A stretch of 43,412 bases of DNA from a virus. The notes beneath the pieces were generated by a model. The model was not told the origin of the DNA. It did not search any database and was given only the letters and a program-made list of their open reading frames with translations. The stretch lies in IMG/VR virus record IMGVR_UViG_3300033144_001559, positions 1 to 43,412 of that record, one strand, 5' to 3'. This document shows, one piece after another, positions 7,216-14,443 of this stretch (positions are counted from its first letter, which is position 1; each line of letters opens with the position of its first letter). A program made the position numbers and the translations under genes.

Positions 7216-8937
7216 ATGAGTAATGTATTCAGAACCGAGATCGCAGAGACGATCTTTAAGAGTAAGTATGCACACGACCACGCTGAGAATTGGGATGAAC
7301 TCTCAGATACACTCGTAGAGGATGTAGTCAATGGACATATAATTGGGGATGATAAGAAGAATCTGATCCAGTTCCATAAGGATATGAAGTTCATAGCCGG
7401 GGGCCGCTATTTGTATTACGCAGGAAGACCTCATAAGTTCTTCAACAACTGTTATCTGCTTAAGGCGGAGGAAGATACGAGAGAGGATTGGGCTACACTC
7501 AGCTGGAAGTCTGAGAGTTGTCTACTTACTGGTGGCGGCATTGGTGGTGATCTATCAATCTACAGGCCAGCCGGGGCGCCTATTGGTAAGACGGGTGGTA
7601 CAGCCTCCGGGCCGCTACCTAAAATGCTTATGATCAACGAGATTGGTCGGCGAGTAATGCAGGGCGGATCGAGACGGTCAGCAATCTATATGTCCCTTAA
7701 TTGGCAACACGGAGATATCCATGACTTCATGAAGATGAAAGCATGGAATGAGATGTATGTTGCTGGAGCGTTTACTGAGAAGGGTGACAAGGCTACAATA
7801 GCCTACCTGAAGGAGAAGGATTTTGACTATCCGGGGCCGCTGGACATGACAAACATCTCAGTCAACTACGACAATGCCTTCCTTGAGCAAGTGTATCAGA
7901 TAGATGATATCGATACGATCCGCCAGAATTTGCATAGAGGTACCAACCTATCCTTCATGGAGTTACCGAAGACTTACCTCGATAACGTGAGTCGTGCTCT
8001 CAGGAGTGGGGAGCCGGGGATGTCCTTCAACTTCTTTGATAAGGAGAATGAAACCCTCCGGAACGCATGCACTGAGGTTACCTCGGAAGATGACAGTGAT
8101 GTGTGCAACCTTGGCTCTGTTAACATGAGCAGGATCGATACGATTGAGGAGTTTAAGGAAGTGATCAGGCTTGCTTCACAGTTTCTACTGTGTGGTACTC
8201 TGGTCGCTAAGCTGCCCTACAAGAAGGTGTACGATGTTCGTGAAAAGAACCGTAGGCTTGGGCTTGGCTTGATGGGTGTACATGAGTGGTTGCTGAAGCG
8301 TGGGTACAAGTATGAGATGGTACCTGAGTTACGTGAATGGATGGAGGTCTACCGATCAGAGAGTGAGCGCTCAGCTAATGAGCTGGCTGACATGATGGGT
8401 ATTAACCGTCCTGTTGCATACCGCGCCATTGCTCCAACAGGGACTATTGGGATAATCGCCGGAACAACTACGGGGATTGAGCCTTTATTCGCCGTAGCCT
8501 ACAAGCGCCGTTTCCTGAAGGGGAAAGCATGGAGATATCAGTATGTGGTGGATGGCACCGCTAAGATTCTGATTGAGCAGGGAATTGATCCTGAGAACAT
8601 TGAAACGGCACTTGACCTTGCGAAAGACCCGGAGCGTAGAATAGCCTTCCAAGCTGATATTCAAGACTATGTGGATATGGGCATTTCCTCTACGATCAAT
8701 CTCCCTGAATGGGGAACCGAGTGGAATAATGAGAACCGTGTTCGAATGTTCGCAAAAACTTTACTTAAGTACGCCCATAGGTTAAGAGGCTTTACATGTT
8801 ATCCGGATGGTGCGCGTGGAGGTCAGCCTATGACAGCCGTTCCTTATGAAATGGCTACCAGTAACGCGGGAAAAGAGTTTACAGAAGAATTCATTGATGT
8901 CTGTGAATTGACGTCGAGTGGAACTTGTGGAGTATAA
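7216..8937 (+). CDS. nrdJ: Class II (B12-dependent) ribonucleotide reductase
   Basis: A 573-residue reductase that makes deoxynucleotides from ribonucleotides. The active-site set is intact: C79 in FNNCYLL, the N283-x-C285-x-E287 triad (NACTE) and C297 in VCNLGS. The substrate loops SCLLTGGGIGGD and GGSRRSAIYM, and PTGTIGIIAGTTTGIEP near the end, fit NrdJ-type enzymes. No small subunit (NrdB) or class III activase lies nearby, which supports adenosylcobalamin dependence. The C-terminus ends TSSGTCGV with Cys at 563 and 571, a wider spacing than the usual reducing pair. It lacks an N-terminal ATP cone and is short for the family. It begins right after the lysin stop. Confidence 0.88.
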   Translation: MSNVFRTEIAETIFKSKYAHDHAENWDELSDTLVEDVVNGHIIGDDKKNLIQFHKDMKFIAGGRYLYYAGRPHKFFNNCYLLKAEEDTREDWATLSWKSESCLLTGGGIGGDLSIYRPAGAPIGKTGGTASGPLPKMLMINEIGRRVMQGGSRRSAIYMSLNWQHGDIHDFMKMKAWNEMYVAGAFTEKGDKATIAYLKEKDFDYPGPLDMTNISVNYDNAFLEQVYQIDDIDTIRQNLHRGTNLSFMELPKTYLDNVSRALRSGEPGMSFNFFDKENETLRNACTEVTSEDDSDVCNLGSVNMSRIDTIEEFKEVIRLASQFLLCGTLVAKLPYKKVYDVREKNRRLGLGLMGVHEWLLKRGYKYEMVPELREWMEVYRSESERSANELADMMGINRPVAYRAIAPTGTIGIIAGTTTGIEPLFAVAYKRRFLKGKAWRYQYVVDGTAKILIEQGIDPENIETALDLAKDPERRIAFQADIQDYVDMGISSTINLPEWGTEWNNENRVRMFAKTLLKYAHRLRGFTCYPDGARGGQPMTAVPYEMATSNAGKEFTEEFIDVCELTSSGTCGV

Positions 8938-8952
8938 CTTAAATCAAATATC

Positions 8953-9306
8953 ATGAAAGTAAAAATTGGAGAAGTAATCAAAAACATCCCGATAGAGTAT
9001 TGGGATGCGGCAAAAACGATAGACGAATCGTTTATCACTGAGCCAAAGAAGATCAGGTTGAGCAATGAAGAGCGCTTCCTGCTCGCTGAAATGACATGGA
9101 GGATGAAGCAGTCTGACTTTGTAATGGAACACCTTCAGGATATGACCCCTGTTGGTGTTGAAATTCAGGTGAATCGTGTGTCGGATTCAAGATGCGTTGT
9201 TAATTACATAAGCGAGAGTGGTGTTAAGGCGCAGACAATTGTGCCAAGCACATTTAGGCATGTAGGGGTTAGACCTGTGTACAGCAACGTAAACTGGGTC
9301 AAGTAA
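8953..9306 (+). CDS. Hypothetical protein downstream of the reductase
   Basis: A 117-residue soluble protein starting MKVKIGEVIKNIPIEYWDAA. Its middle has a charged helical part (SNEERFLLAEMTWRMKQ) and its end is predicted to be beta-rich. I do not recognise a family. It follows the reductase by 15 bases and overlaps the next small gene by one base, so all three are probably cotranscribed. Confidence 0.6.
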   Translation: MKVKIGEVIKNIPIEYWDAAKTIDESFITEPKKIRLSNEERFLLAEMTWRMKQSDFVMEHLQDMTPVGVEIQVNRVSDSRCVVNYISESGVKAQTIVPSTFRHVGVRPVYSNVNWVK

Positions 9307-9452
9307 TGATCATCTACATGGAGCAAACGATAGCCCTCATAAACGACTTACCGGAAGGTGAGCTGAGGGCTTCGTGGATGGTGCTTCTGGCTGAAAGGCT
9401 TGATCATGTGTTTAGGAAGGAAATCTCTTACTACAAATTTATTGAGGAATAA
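9306..9452 (+). CDS. Small hypothetical protein, 48 residues
   Basis: ATG 9306 overlaps the upstream stop (TAATG) and the frame runs to TAA 9450-9452, giving MIIYMEQTIALINDLPEGEL followed by a helical, charged end (KEISYYKFIEE). The overlap, the same strand and the fact that it fills the space before the promoter at 9453 support it as a gene. No function can be inferred. Confidence 0.5.
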   Translation: MIIYMEQTIALINDLPEGELRASWMVLLAERLDHVFRKEISYYKFIEE

Positions 9453-9484
9453 TTTGGAATTGTCCCGAATTTTACATATATTTG
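9453..9484 (+). promoter_or_regulatory. Bacteroidota-type promoter for the ParB-like operon
   Basis: TTTG (9453-9456), 20 bases, then TATATTTG (9477-9484). This agrees with the Bacteroidota -33/-7 consensus. Transcription should start near 9491, leaving a leader of about 59 bases before ATG 9550. The -33 box starts right after the stop of the preceding small gene. The spacer closely resembles those of the promoters at 13465 and 25559. Confidence 0.8.
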
Positions 9485-9488
9485 GGAC

Positions 9489-9519
9489 TTATTGTGAAAA
9501 ACGTTTAGTTATTGTGAAA
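9489..9519 (+). promoter_or_regulatory. Possible operator: two direct repeats 20 bp apart
   Basis: TTATTGTGAAA occurs at 9489-9499 and again at 9509-9519, a centre-to-centre distance of exactly 20 bp, or about two turns of the helix. The repeats cover the expected transcription start of the promoter at 9453-9484. A regulator bound to both would block the start site. The ParB-like protein encoded just downstream, the Rha-like protein or the winged-helix protein are possible binders. None is proven. Confidence 0.45.
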
Positions 9520-9533
9520 TTTATTTAACTAAT

Positions 9534-9554
9534 TTAAACACAAACGATTATGAA
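9534..9554 (+). repeat. Leader repeat, copy 1 (over the start of the ParB-like gene)
   Basis: A 21-base block beginning TTAAACACAAACGATT and running through the ATG of the gene at 9550 is repeated without mismatch at 10310-10330 over the next start codon. In Bacteroidota, A-rich leaders rather than Shine-Dalgarno sites help start translation, so this may be a shared initiation signal. Confidence 0.6.
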
Positions 9555-10296
9555 TGCGATAACAGAAATAAAATCAACAAGGGATTATAGCTTATTTAAA
9601 CCATTACCGAACAATGTTAATCGTGATCTCTCTCAATCACACAAGAACAAAGTGAAGAGGTCGCTTGAGGAGAAGCAGCTCATTGTGCCAATACTTGTTA
9701 ACGAAAATATGGAAATTATTGACGGGCAGCACAGATATGAGGCATGTGTCCTTCTCGAACTTCCGATATACTTCTATCAGATCGATGGGTATGGTATAAA
9801 GGAAGTCAGATTAATCAATTCAACAAATAAAATATGGGGGCCGGAAGACCACATAAGATCAAGGGCAAGAGACGGAGATGAAATGTATGAGCAGATCGAA
9901 AGCTTTATGGACGATTATTCATATGGCGCTTCCACCGCTATGGGATTGCTGACGCGAAAATCAGGATTCTCTGAAATGCGTAATGACACTCTAAAGCTTG
10001 TTGATCGGGATTTTAGATCAGCACGAGTAATAGCTGATAAAATGAAAAGGGTTGCCGAGATTGTTGGCTCTGGATTTCATGAGTCTCATTTCGCTTTAGG
10101 TTTTTGTGACTTTTTAGCAGTAGATAATCTCGATTTTGATGCCTTTATAAAGAGAATAAGGAAGTCATCAACGAAAATAAGATCAGAATTAGCCGAGGGC
10201 GCGAGTAGAAAGGGATTTAAGATTGCTATACTTAGGGCTTATAACTATAATTTGCCTGAAGATAAGAAGCGCAGCTATCCAGATTTCGGAGAATAA
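9550..10296 (+). CDS. ParB/sulfiredoxin-fold protein
   Basis: A 248-residue protein. The N-terminal part matches the ParB/Srx nucleotide-binding fold: KNKVKRSLEEKQLIVPILVN, then the key motif IIDGQHRYEACVLL. ParB relatives bind CTP or cut nucleic acid, and many phages carry single-domain versions of unknown role. The C-terminal 150 residues are helical and basic and could bind DNA. The gene has its own promoter and possible operator, so it starts a new transcription unit. No partner ParA is visible, so partition is unlikely; a regulatory or nuclease role is more plausible. Confidence 0.72.
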   Translation: MNAITEIKSTRDYSLFKPLPNNVNRDLSQSHKNKVKRSLEEKQLIVPILVNENMEIIDGQHRYEACVLLELPIYFYQIDGYGIKEVRLINSTNKIWGPEDHIRSRARDGDEMYEQIESFMDDYSYGASTAMGLLTRKSGFSEMRNDTLKLVDRDFRSARVIADKMKRVAEIVGSGFHESHFALGFCDFLAVDNLDFDAFIKRIRKSSTKIRSELAEGASRKGFKIAILRAYNYNLPEDKKRSYPDFGE

Positions 10297-10309
10297 TATA
10301 AATATTAAC

Positions 10310-10330
10310 TTAAACACAAACGATTATGAA
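10310..10330 (+). repeat. Leader repeat, copy 2
   Basis: Second exact copy of the 21-base block found at 9534-9554. It covers the start codon of the gene at 10326. No promoter is seen here, so the copy probably acts in translation or is a relic of duplication. Confidence 0.6.
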
Positions 10331-10598
10331 CTTTGTAGCAATTTCAACAAGTGTACTTGAGTTTTTTACCAAGAAGTCATTGACCAAAGCCGAAGCACGT
10401 AACGCTAAGGCCGTTAAGCAGCTTCACTCAGTCAAAGGTAAGGTGGATAAATCCGCATTCGAACTGAAAAAGAAGCAGGCCGACACCCTGATCCAGCTGA
10501 CCAAGATCACCACCATGTCCAAGGATATTGGTGAGAGAGCTGTTCTTCAGGCAAGTAAGCAGGGAAAGGTTAATGCCCTGATCCAAGATATCGGATAA
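10326..10598 (+). CDS. Small helical protein of unknown function
   Basis: A 90-residue, Lys-rich, nearly all-helical protein (KSLTKAEARNAKAVKQLHSV, then AFELKKKQADTLIQLTK), likely a coiled-coil hairpin. It shares its leader and start region exactly with the ParB-like gene upstream. No family is recognised. Confidence 0.62.
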   Translation: MNFVAISTSVLEFFTKKSLTKAEARNAKAVKQLHSVKGKVDKSAFELKKKQADTLIQLTKITTMSKDIGERAVLQASKQGKVNALIQDIG

Positions 10599-10599
10599 C

Positions 10600-11004
10600 A
10601 TGATCGAAACTGTAAAGGACAGTGTGGAGCTTTCCACCGAATTTCTTGACGATCTCTTCGTCGCTATACGTGACAAGTTACCCGGAGATACATGGGTACC
10701 AATAACTAAGGATCATACGAGAGTAATCGCTGGAATCAAATACCTCATAGACTGCCGCTCATACGGAGCAAACTTTGACATCGCGCTTCATCCAAAGATG
10801 ACGCACTTCAAAAAGATATCCGGATTTGAGCCGCCACCGAATGTGTTTGAGGGATTATTCATCACGAATCACTCCGCTTCACACTGGGCTGAACAGACCG
10901 AACTAGGATTAGAAAGACAGAAGAGAGAGTATCTAAAGGCGCAACGAGCTGAAAAGCATCAGCTCCAGCGTGATAGAACACCAAGTAAAAGGAGGAAGAA
11001 ATGA
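10600..11004 (+). CDS. Hypothetical protein with a very basic tail
   Basis: A 134-residue protein starting one base after the previous stop. The first 95 residues look globular, and the tail from about residue 100 is highly basic (KAQRAEKHQLQRDRTPSKRR), so it could touch nucleic acid. Its stop overlaps the start of the dUTPase gene by 4 bases. No family is recognised. Confidence 0.6.
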   Translation: MIETVKDSVELSTEFLDDLFVAIRDKLPGDTWVPITKDHTRVIAGIKYLIDCRSYGANFDIALHPKMTHFKKISGFEPPPNVFEGLFITNHSASHWAEQTELGLERQKREYLKAQRAEKHQLQRDRTPSKRRKK

Positions 11005-11492
11005 TAAGGGAAGAGAATGGAGCAGTGCCTTGCGTAAGGATTGATGAGCCAATCAAGGTAAAGATTTTTGTGGGTGATGCCTATGATATACCTGAGTACC
11101 AGAGTGCTGGTGCGGCAGGGATGGATTTATATGCAAACAATGACGATGCTATTCTGATCCATCCGGGTGATAGGAAACTGATTCCAACTGGTATCAGGCT
11201 CCAGATTCCGGAAGGGTTTGAGGCTCAGATAAGACCACGATCCGGGTTGGTACTTAGGCATGGAATTACAGTGCTTAATACGCCCGGAACGATTGATTCT
11301 GACTACAGGGGTACGGTAGGTGTCATCCTTCAGAACGCAAGTAGTGAAAGGTTTTTTGTAAACAGGGGAGATCGCATCGCACAGATGGTATTCAAGAAGT
11401 ATGAGAGGGCTGACCTCGTGGAGGTTATGACTGTGGAAGAGCTTGAAGACAGTGATAGGGGGAGCGACGGTTTCGGATCAACAGGTAAATAA
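11001..11492 (+). CDS. dut: dUTP diphosphatase (trimeric dUTPase)
   Basis: A 163-residue enzyme that hydrolyses dUTP to dUMP, preventing uracil in phage DNA and feeding thymidylate synthesis. All five conserved motifs are present in order: AGMDLYA (1), RPRSGL (2), NTPGTIDSDYRGTVGVIL with its catalytic Asp (3), GDRIAQMVF (4) and RGSDGFGSTG (5), so it should be active. It overlaps the neighbours on both sides by 1 to 4 bases and sits with the reductase and HD-domain genes in the nucleotide-metabolism group. Confidence 0.93.
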   Translation: MIREENGAVPCVRIDEPIKVKIFVGDAYDIPEYQSAGAAGMDLYANNDDAILIHPGDRKLIPTGIRLQIPEGFEAQIRPRSGLVLRHGITVLNTPGTIDSDYRGTVGVILQNASSERFFVNRGDRIAQMVFKKYERADLVEVMTVEELEDSDRGSDGFGSTGK

Positions 11493-12073
11493 TGAAACAA
11501 TCAGAGAAATTAGATGCATTCAGGACAGAGCTTGACTTAATCAAGACGCCTGAGATCAGGGAGTACGCGGAGTGGGCTGTCAAAATCCTGCCTAATTACT
11601 TCTTCACGGTACCAGCATCCAGCACCGGAAAATACCATCCGGAGTATGCGCTTGGAGATGGTGGATTGCTCAGGCACACTAAAGCAGCCGTAGGGATTGC
11701 AATGATGCTACTGGAAACCAAGACATTTGGTGCCCAGTGGAATCAAGGACAGAAGGATGCAATTGTAACGGCACTGATCCTGCATGATGGACTCAAGCAT
11801 GGTGTACCGAAGCAGAAGTATACCATCAAGAACCATCCGAGAGCTGTATGCGCTCACCTTGAGAAAGCTATGGTAGATAGTGCCGCAACAACTGGGTTTG
11901 AGTTCTTAAAGGGTAAGCGTGAGGCTATATATGCCCTCATTTCCTCTCATATGGGTCAGTGGACAGCATCGGATGCGGACACCCCTTTACCATTGCCAGC
12001 TACGGGTGCGCAGAAGTTCATTCATCTGTGTGATTATCTGGCAAGTAGGAAGCAATTGGAGTATAAATTCTAA
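11492..12073 (+). CDS. HD-domain phosphohydrolase-like protein
   Basis: A 193-residue protein with the HD metal-binding pattern: LLRHTKAAV supplies the first His, LILHDGLKHG the His-Asp pair, and HMGQW and HLCDYLA the later ligands. HD proteins hydrolyse phosphate esters, often nucleotides. Next to dUTPase, and in the same arm as the ribonucleotide reductase, a nucleotide (5'-nucleotidase or dNTPase-like) role is the likeliest, but the substrate cannot be read from sequence. It overlaps the dUTPase stop by one base. Confidence 0.75.
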   Translation: MKQSEKLDAFRTELDLIKTPEIREYAEWAVKILPNYFFTVPASSTGKYHPEYALGDGGLLRHTKAAVGIAMMLLETKTFGAQWNQGQKDAIVTALILHDGLKHGVPKQKYTIKNHPRAVCAHLEKAMVDSAATTGFEFLKGKREAIYALISSHMGQWTASDADTPLPLPATGAQKFIHLCDYLASRKQLEYKF

Positions 12074-12082
12074 ATACATCAT

Positions 12083-12571
12083 ATGGTAATCAAGGTAGAC
12101 GTAACCAAGGAACAACTTAAGGTAGCCGAGGGGCTTTATTCCTTCGGCGCCTTAAAAAATTCGATAACTAAAGGCAAGTCAAACATATATGGGGCGATAG
12201 GTGAAGTGATAGTTCATGATTACCTCGAAGCAAGCGACAGAGTAGTTCAGTTTGAAAGCACAGCCGATTTCGATATGACCGTCAATGGTAAAACTGTAGA
12301 TGTCAAGACGAAACGGACAACTGTGCCTCCATTACCGAATTTTAACTGCTCAATCGCCGCCTTCAACACCAGCCAGAAGTGCGATCATTATATTTTTGCT
12401 CGCGTTTCCGAGGATAAACAGACAGGGTGGATTTTGGGTTATATGCCAAAGGAAGAGTACTTTAAGAAGGCTAAGTTCCGTCGTAAAGGGCAGAAAGACC
12501 CTAAGTTTCCGGCATTCAAGTTTGCAGCTGATTGTTATAATCTTGAAATAAAAAACCTGAAAAGCTTATGA
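12083..12571 (+). CDS. Putative PD-(D/E)XK nuclease
   Basis: A 162-residue protein with a plausible PD-(D/E)XK core: E41 in YGAIGEVIVHDYL, D64 in STADFDMTVNG and D73-x-K75 in KTVDVKTKRT. The order and spacing fit small restriction-like or repair nucleases. It overlaps the radical SAM gene by 4 bases, so the pair is probably coupled in translation. Its role may be host DNA breakdown, Holliday junction cutting or discrimination of modified DNA. These cannot be separated from sequence. Confidence 0.65.
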   Translation: MVIKVDVTKEQLKVAEGLYSFGALKNSITKGKSNIYGAIGEVIVHDYLEASDRVVQFESTADFDMTVNGKTVDVKTKRTTVPPLPNFNCSIAAFNTSQKCDHYIFARVSEDKQTGWILGYMPKEEYFKKAKFRRKGQKDPKFPAFKFAADCYNLEIKNLKSL

Positions 12572-13449
12572 AAATCCAGAGCCTAAGCGTGGTTGTTCCC
12601 GCTAAGAAGTGTGTGAACGACTGTAAGTTTTGTGTATCGAAGATGCATGAGTCTGAGTATGAGAACATGATGTCTGACAAAAATCTGTACTATGATCTTT
12701 ATAAATCCGACTTCATTAATAGGCTTTCCTTTGCGAGAGACAACGGTTGCAACACCGTTATGCTTACGGGAGACTGTGAGCCTTTGCAGAATCGTTCATT
12801 TTGCGCAAAGTTTGGAGACTTTAACCAAGCATTATCCAATCCTTTCAAGGTCATCGAGATTCAAACCACCGGAAATCTACTGACCCCTGACTACCTGTAC
12901 TTTCTCAGGCACCATGTAGGTGTGACTACAATCTCTCTGAGTGTATCTGATATATGGGACAGTGATAATAATGCCGCTATTATTGGGTGCAAGGAGTATT
13001 TTAACCTCGAAGCCCTCTGTGAATTGATCAAGAAGTACCGCTTCAATCTGCGGCTATCCCTGAACATGACGGATTACATGTTTAAGTTTGGCGCTGTGAA
13101 TGTGTACGACCTACTTGATCGTTGTGAGGAGATTAGAGCTGATCAGATTACATTCAGGAGGATGTATGAAAGTGGCGGGTACGGAATGGAAGAACAGTGG
13201 GTTCGTGATTACGACATCGAGGAAGGAGATTGGTCTTCGATATATAATGCCGTTAAAGGTAAGGATGGAGGGGAGTTTGTAGATAGTCTAGAATACGGCA
13301 GGAGTAAGTACGATGTTCGTGGCATGGGTATTGTGATCGATGACGATTGCATGAGTCAGAAAGGCGGGGATGTAGCTAAGTATCTGATCCTTAGACCGGA
13401 TGCTAAGCTGTATAGTAAGTGGGAAACCAAAGCGTCACTAATATTTTAA
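12568..13449 (+). CDS. Radical SAM protein of unknown reaction
   Basis: A 293-residue protein with the radical SAM cluster motif C15-x3-C19-x2-C22 (CVNDCKFC). It continues into the expected barrel: MLTGDCEPL is the GGE-like strand, EIQTTGNLLTP and TISLSVSD are later strands. There is no extra Cys-rich SPASM tail, so only one Fe-S cluster is expected. The substrate is unknown. QueE is unlikely, because that enzyme uses another Cys spacing. The overlap with a nuclease gene makes a nucleotide or DNA-modification role attractive, but this is inference. Confidence 0.78.
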   Translation: MKIQSLSVVVPAKKCVNDCKFCVSKMHESEYENMMSDKNLYYDLYKSDFINRLSFARDNGCNTVMLTGDCEPLQNRSFCAKFGDFNQALSNPFKVIEIQTTGNLLTPDYLYFLRHHVGVTTISLSVSDIWDSDNNAAIIGCKEYFNLEALCELIKKYRFNLRLSLNMTDYMFKFGAVNVYDLLDRCEEIRADQITFRRMYESGGYGMEEQWVRDYDIEEGDWSSIYNAVKGKDGGEFVDSLEYGRSKYDVRGMGIVIDDDCMSQKGGDVAKYLILRPDAKLYSKWETKASLIF

Positions 13450-13453
13450 AAAG

Positions 13454-13642
13454 ATGATGAAACGTTTGGTATTGTCAGGAATTTTACTTATATTTGCATC
13501 GTGTTCAGGTTCAAGATACATACCTCAGAATGACCTGACACCAGAACAACGGGCTGAGGTAAAGGCGAATGGGGGCTTCAATCCCTATTACGTACCCCCT
13601 AAGAACATGAAAGTATGGATGCCAAGGCGTCCTAAAAGATAA
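13454..13642 (+). CDS. Small lipoprotein
   Basis: A 62-residue protein with a basic start (MMKRL), a hydrophobic stretch (VLSGILLIFA) and a Cys at residue 17 in FASCSGS, a near-lipobox for signal peptidase II. The mature part is short, polar and ends basic (MPRRPKR). It may sit on the outer face of the inner membrane or reach the outer membrane, as an o-spanin or superinfection-blocking lipoprotein would. A strong promoter-like sequence lies inside the signal peptide codons (13465-13496). The first ATG is at 13454 and a second at 13457. Confidence 0.65.
   Translation: MMKRLVLSGILLIFASCSGSRYIPQNDLTPEQRAEVKANGGFNPYYVPPKNMKVWMPRRPKR
13465..13496 (+). promoter_or_regulatory. Promoter-like site inside the lipoprotein signal peptide
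   Basis: TTTG (13465-13468), 20 bases, TATATTTG (13489-13496). Over 36 bases it differs at only about three positions from the promoter at 25559-25590 on the other strand. A start near 13503 could transcribe only the holin-like gene at 13673, because the lipoprotein start codon would be upstream of it. Confidence 0.55.
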
Positions 13643-13672
13643 CCTTTTTTATTCACATAAACTATAAACAGT

Positions 13673-13852
13673 ATGAACGCGAAGAAATCATGGATCATTT
13701 GGGTTGTAGGCGTCGTTATTTTTGTGGGAGTCGTTGCGGCATTCGCTTATGGCGCTCAACAAACTGAAACTACCCTAAAGATTGCTTGGATGGGTGGATC
13801 ACTTGCTGTAGCTGCGTTAGGAATCTTCCTATCGTATAAACTAAGGAAGTAG
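13673..13852 (+). CDS. Two-helix membrane protein, holin-like
   Basis: ATG 13673 to TAG 13850-13852 encodes 59 residues: a short basic start (MNAKKSW), a first membrane helix (about 7-27), a polar loop (GAQQTETTLK), a second helix (about 37-54) and a basic end (YKLRK). Size and layout fit a class II holin, but many small phage membrane proteins look alike. It is the last gene of this arm, just ahead of the terminator. Confidence 0.55.
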   Translation: MNAKKSWIIWVVGVVIFVGVVAAFAYGAQQTETTLKIAWMGGSLAVAALGIFLSYKLRK

Positions 13853-13880
13853 AAGACAAGTAAAAAGAACCGAAGACAAC

Positions 13881-13914
13881 AAAGGGAAACCATTAATTTG
13901 GCTTCCCTTTTTTT
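13881..13914. terminator. Bidirectional terminator between converging arms
   Basis: AAGGGAAACC (13882-13891) and GGCTTCCCTT (13900-13909) form a stem with one imperfect pair, enclosing an 8-base loop. It is followed by a T-run to 13914 for right-going transcripts, and a short A-rich stretch before 13882 serves the left-going ones. It lies in the 84-base gap where the two gene arms converge. Confidence 0.75.
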
Positions 13915-13936
13915 ATGTCCTATTCCTTATTTTAAT

Positions 13937-14443
13937 TTAGTCTAAGTAAGCTTTATCCATGTAGCCATAGAACACGTAGACGAAATCCTGCATCCAGTTG
14001 TGAGGCGTTATCCTACGCCAGAGCCAGTATAGGTTTGGCTTACCGAGCAATGCTCTTCTCCAAGCCCACTTATCGGGCAGGAACATAAAAAAGTTAGGTT
14101 TATATTTACTAATTAGGTCTTCGCGACCTAAATGCACCGCACAACAATAAGCTAATAACCAAGGGTCTTGAGTCATATCGTATTGATCACGCCATGCTGA
14201 AGCGGGTATATGCTCTACCATGTACGTAGGCCAACGCTTACCAGCTCTAAGGCACATAAATACCTCTTCAAGCGCCACATGACACCAAGGCTCGCTCTCG
14301 TCTTTATCGATTATCCCCCTGCATGTATTGTACAATAAGTCTCCATTTCCATCTCCGAGCGAGATATAGAATGGCAGAACCCTAACCTTCTCTTTTGCTG
14401 AATGACCAGCCCTCAGTTCATTCCACTTCTCTACATTGATCAT
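13937..14443 (-). CDS. Conserved phage protein of unknown function
   Basis: A 168-residue protein, rich in Trp and Cys. Its central part (YDMTQDPWLLAYCCAVHLGR) resembles a DPW/DPY motif seen in uncharacterised proteins near the lysis genes of Bacteroidota phages. The start overlaps the stop of the gene upstream (ATGA). This is the last gene of the left-going arm. Function unknown. Confidence 0.6.
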   Translation of the reverse strand: MINVEKWNELRAGHSAKEKVRVLPFYISLGDGNGDLLYNTCRGIIDKDESEPWCHVALEEVFMCLRAGKRWPTYMVEHIPASAWRDQYDMTQDPWLLAYCCAVHLGREDLISKYKPNFFMFLPDKWAWRRALLGKPNLYWLWRRITPHNWMQDFVYVFYGYMDKAYLD

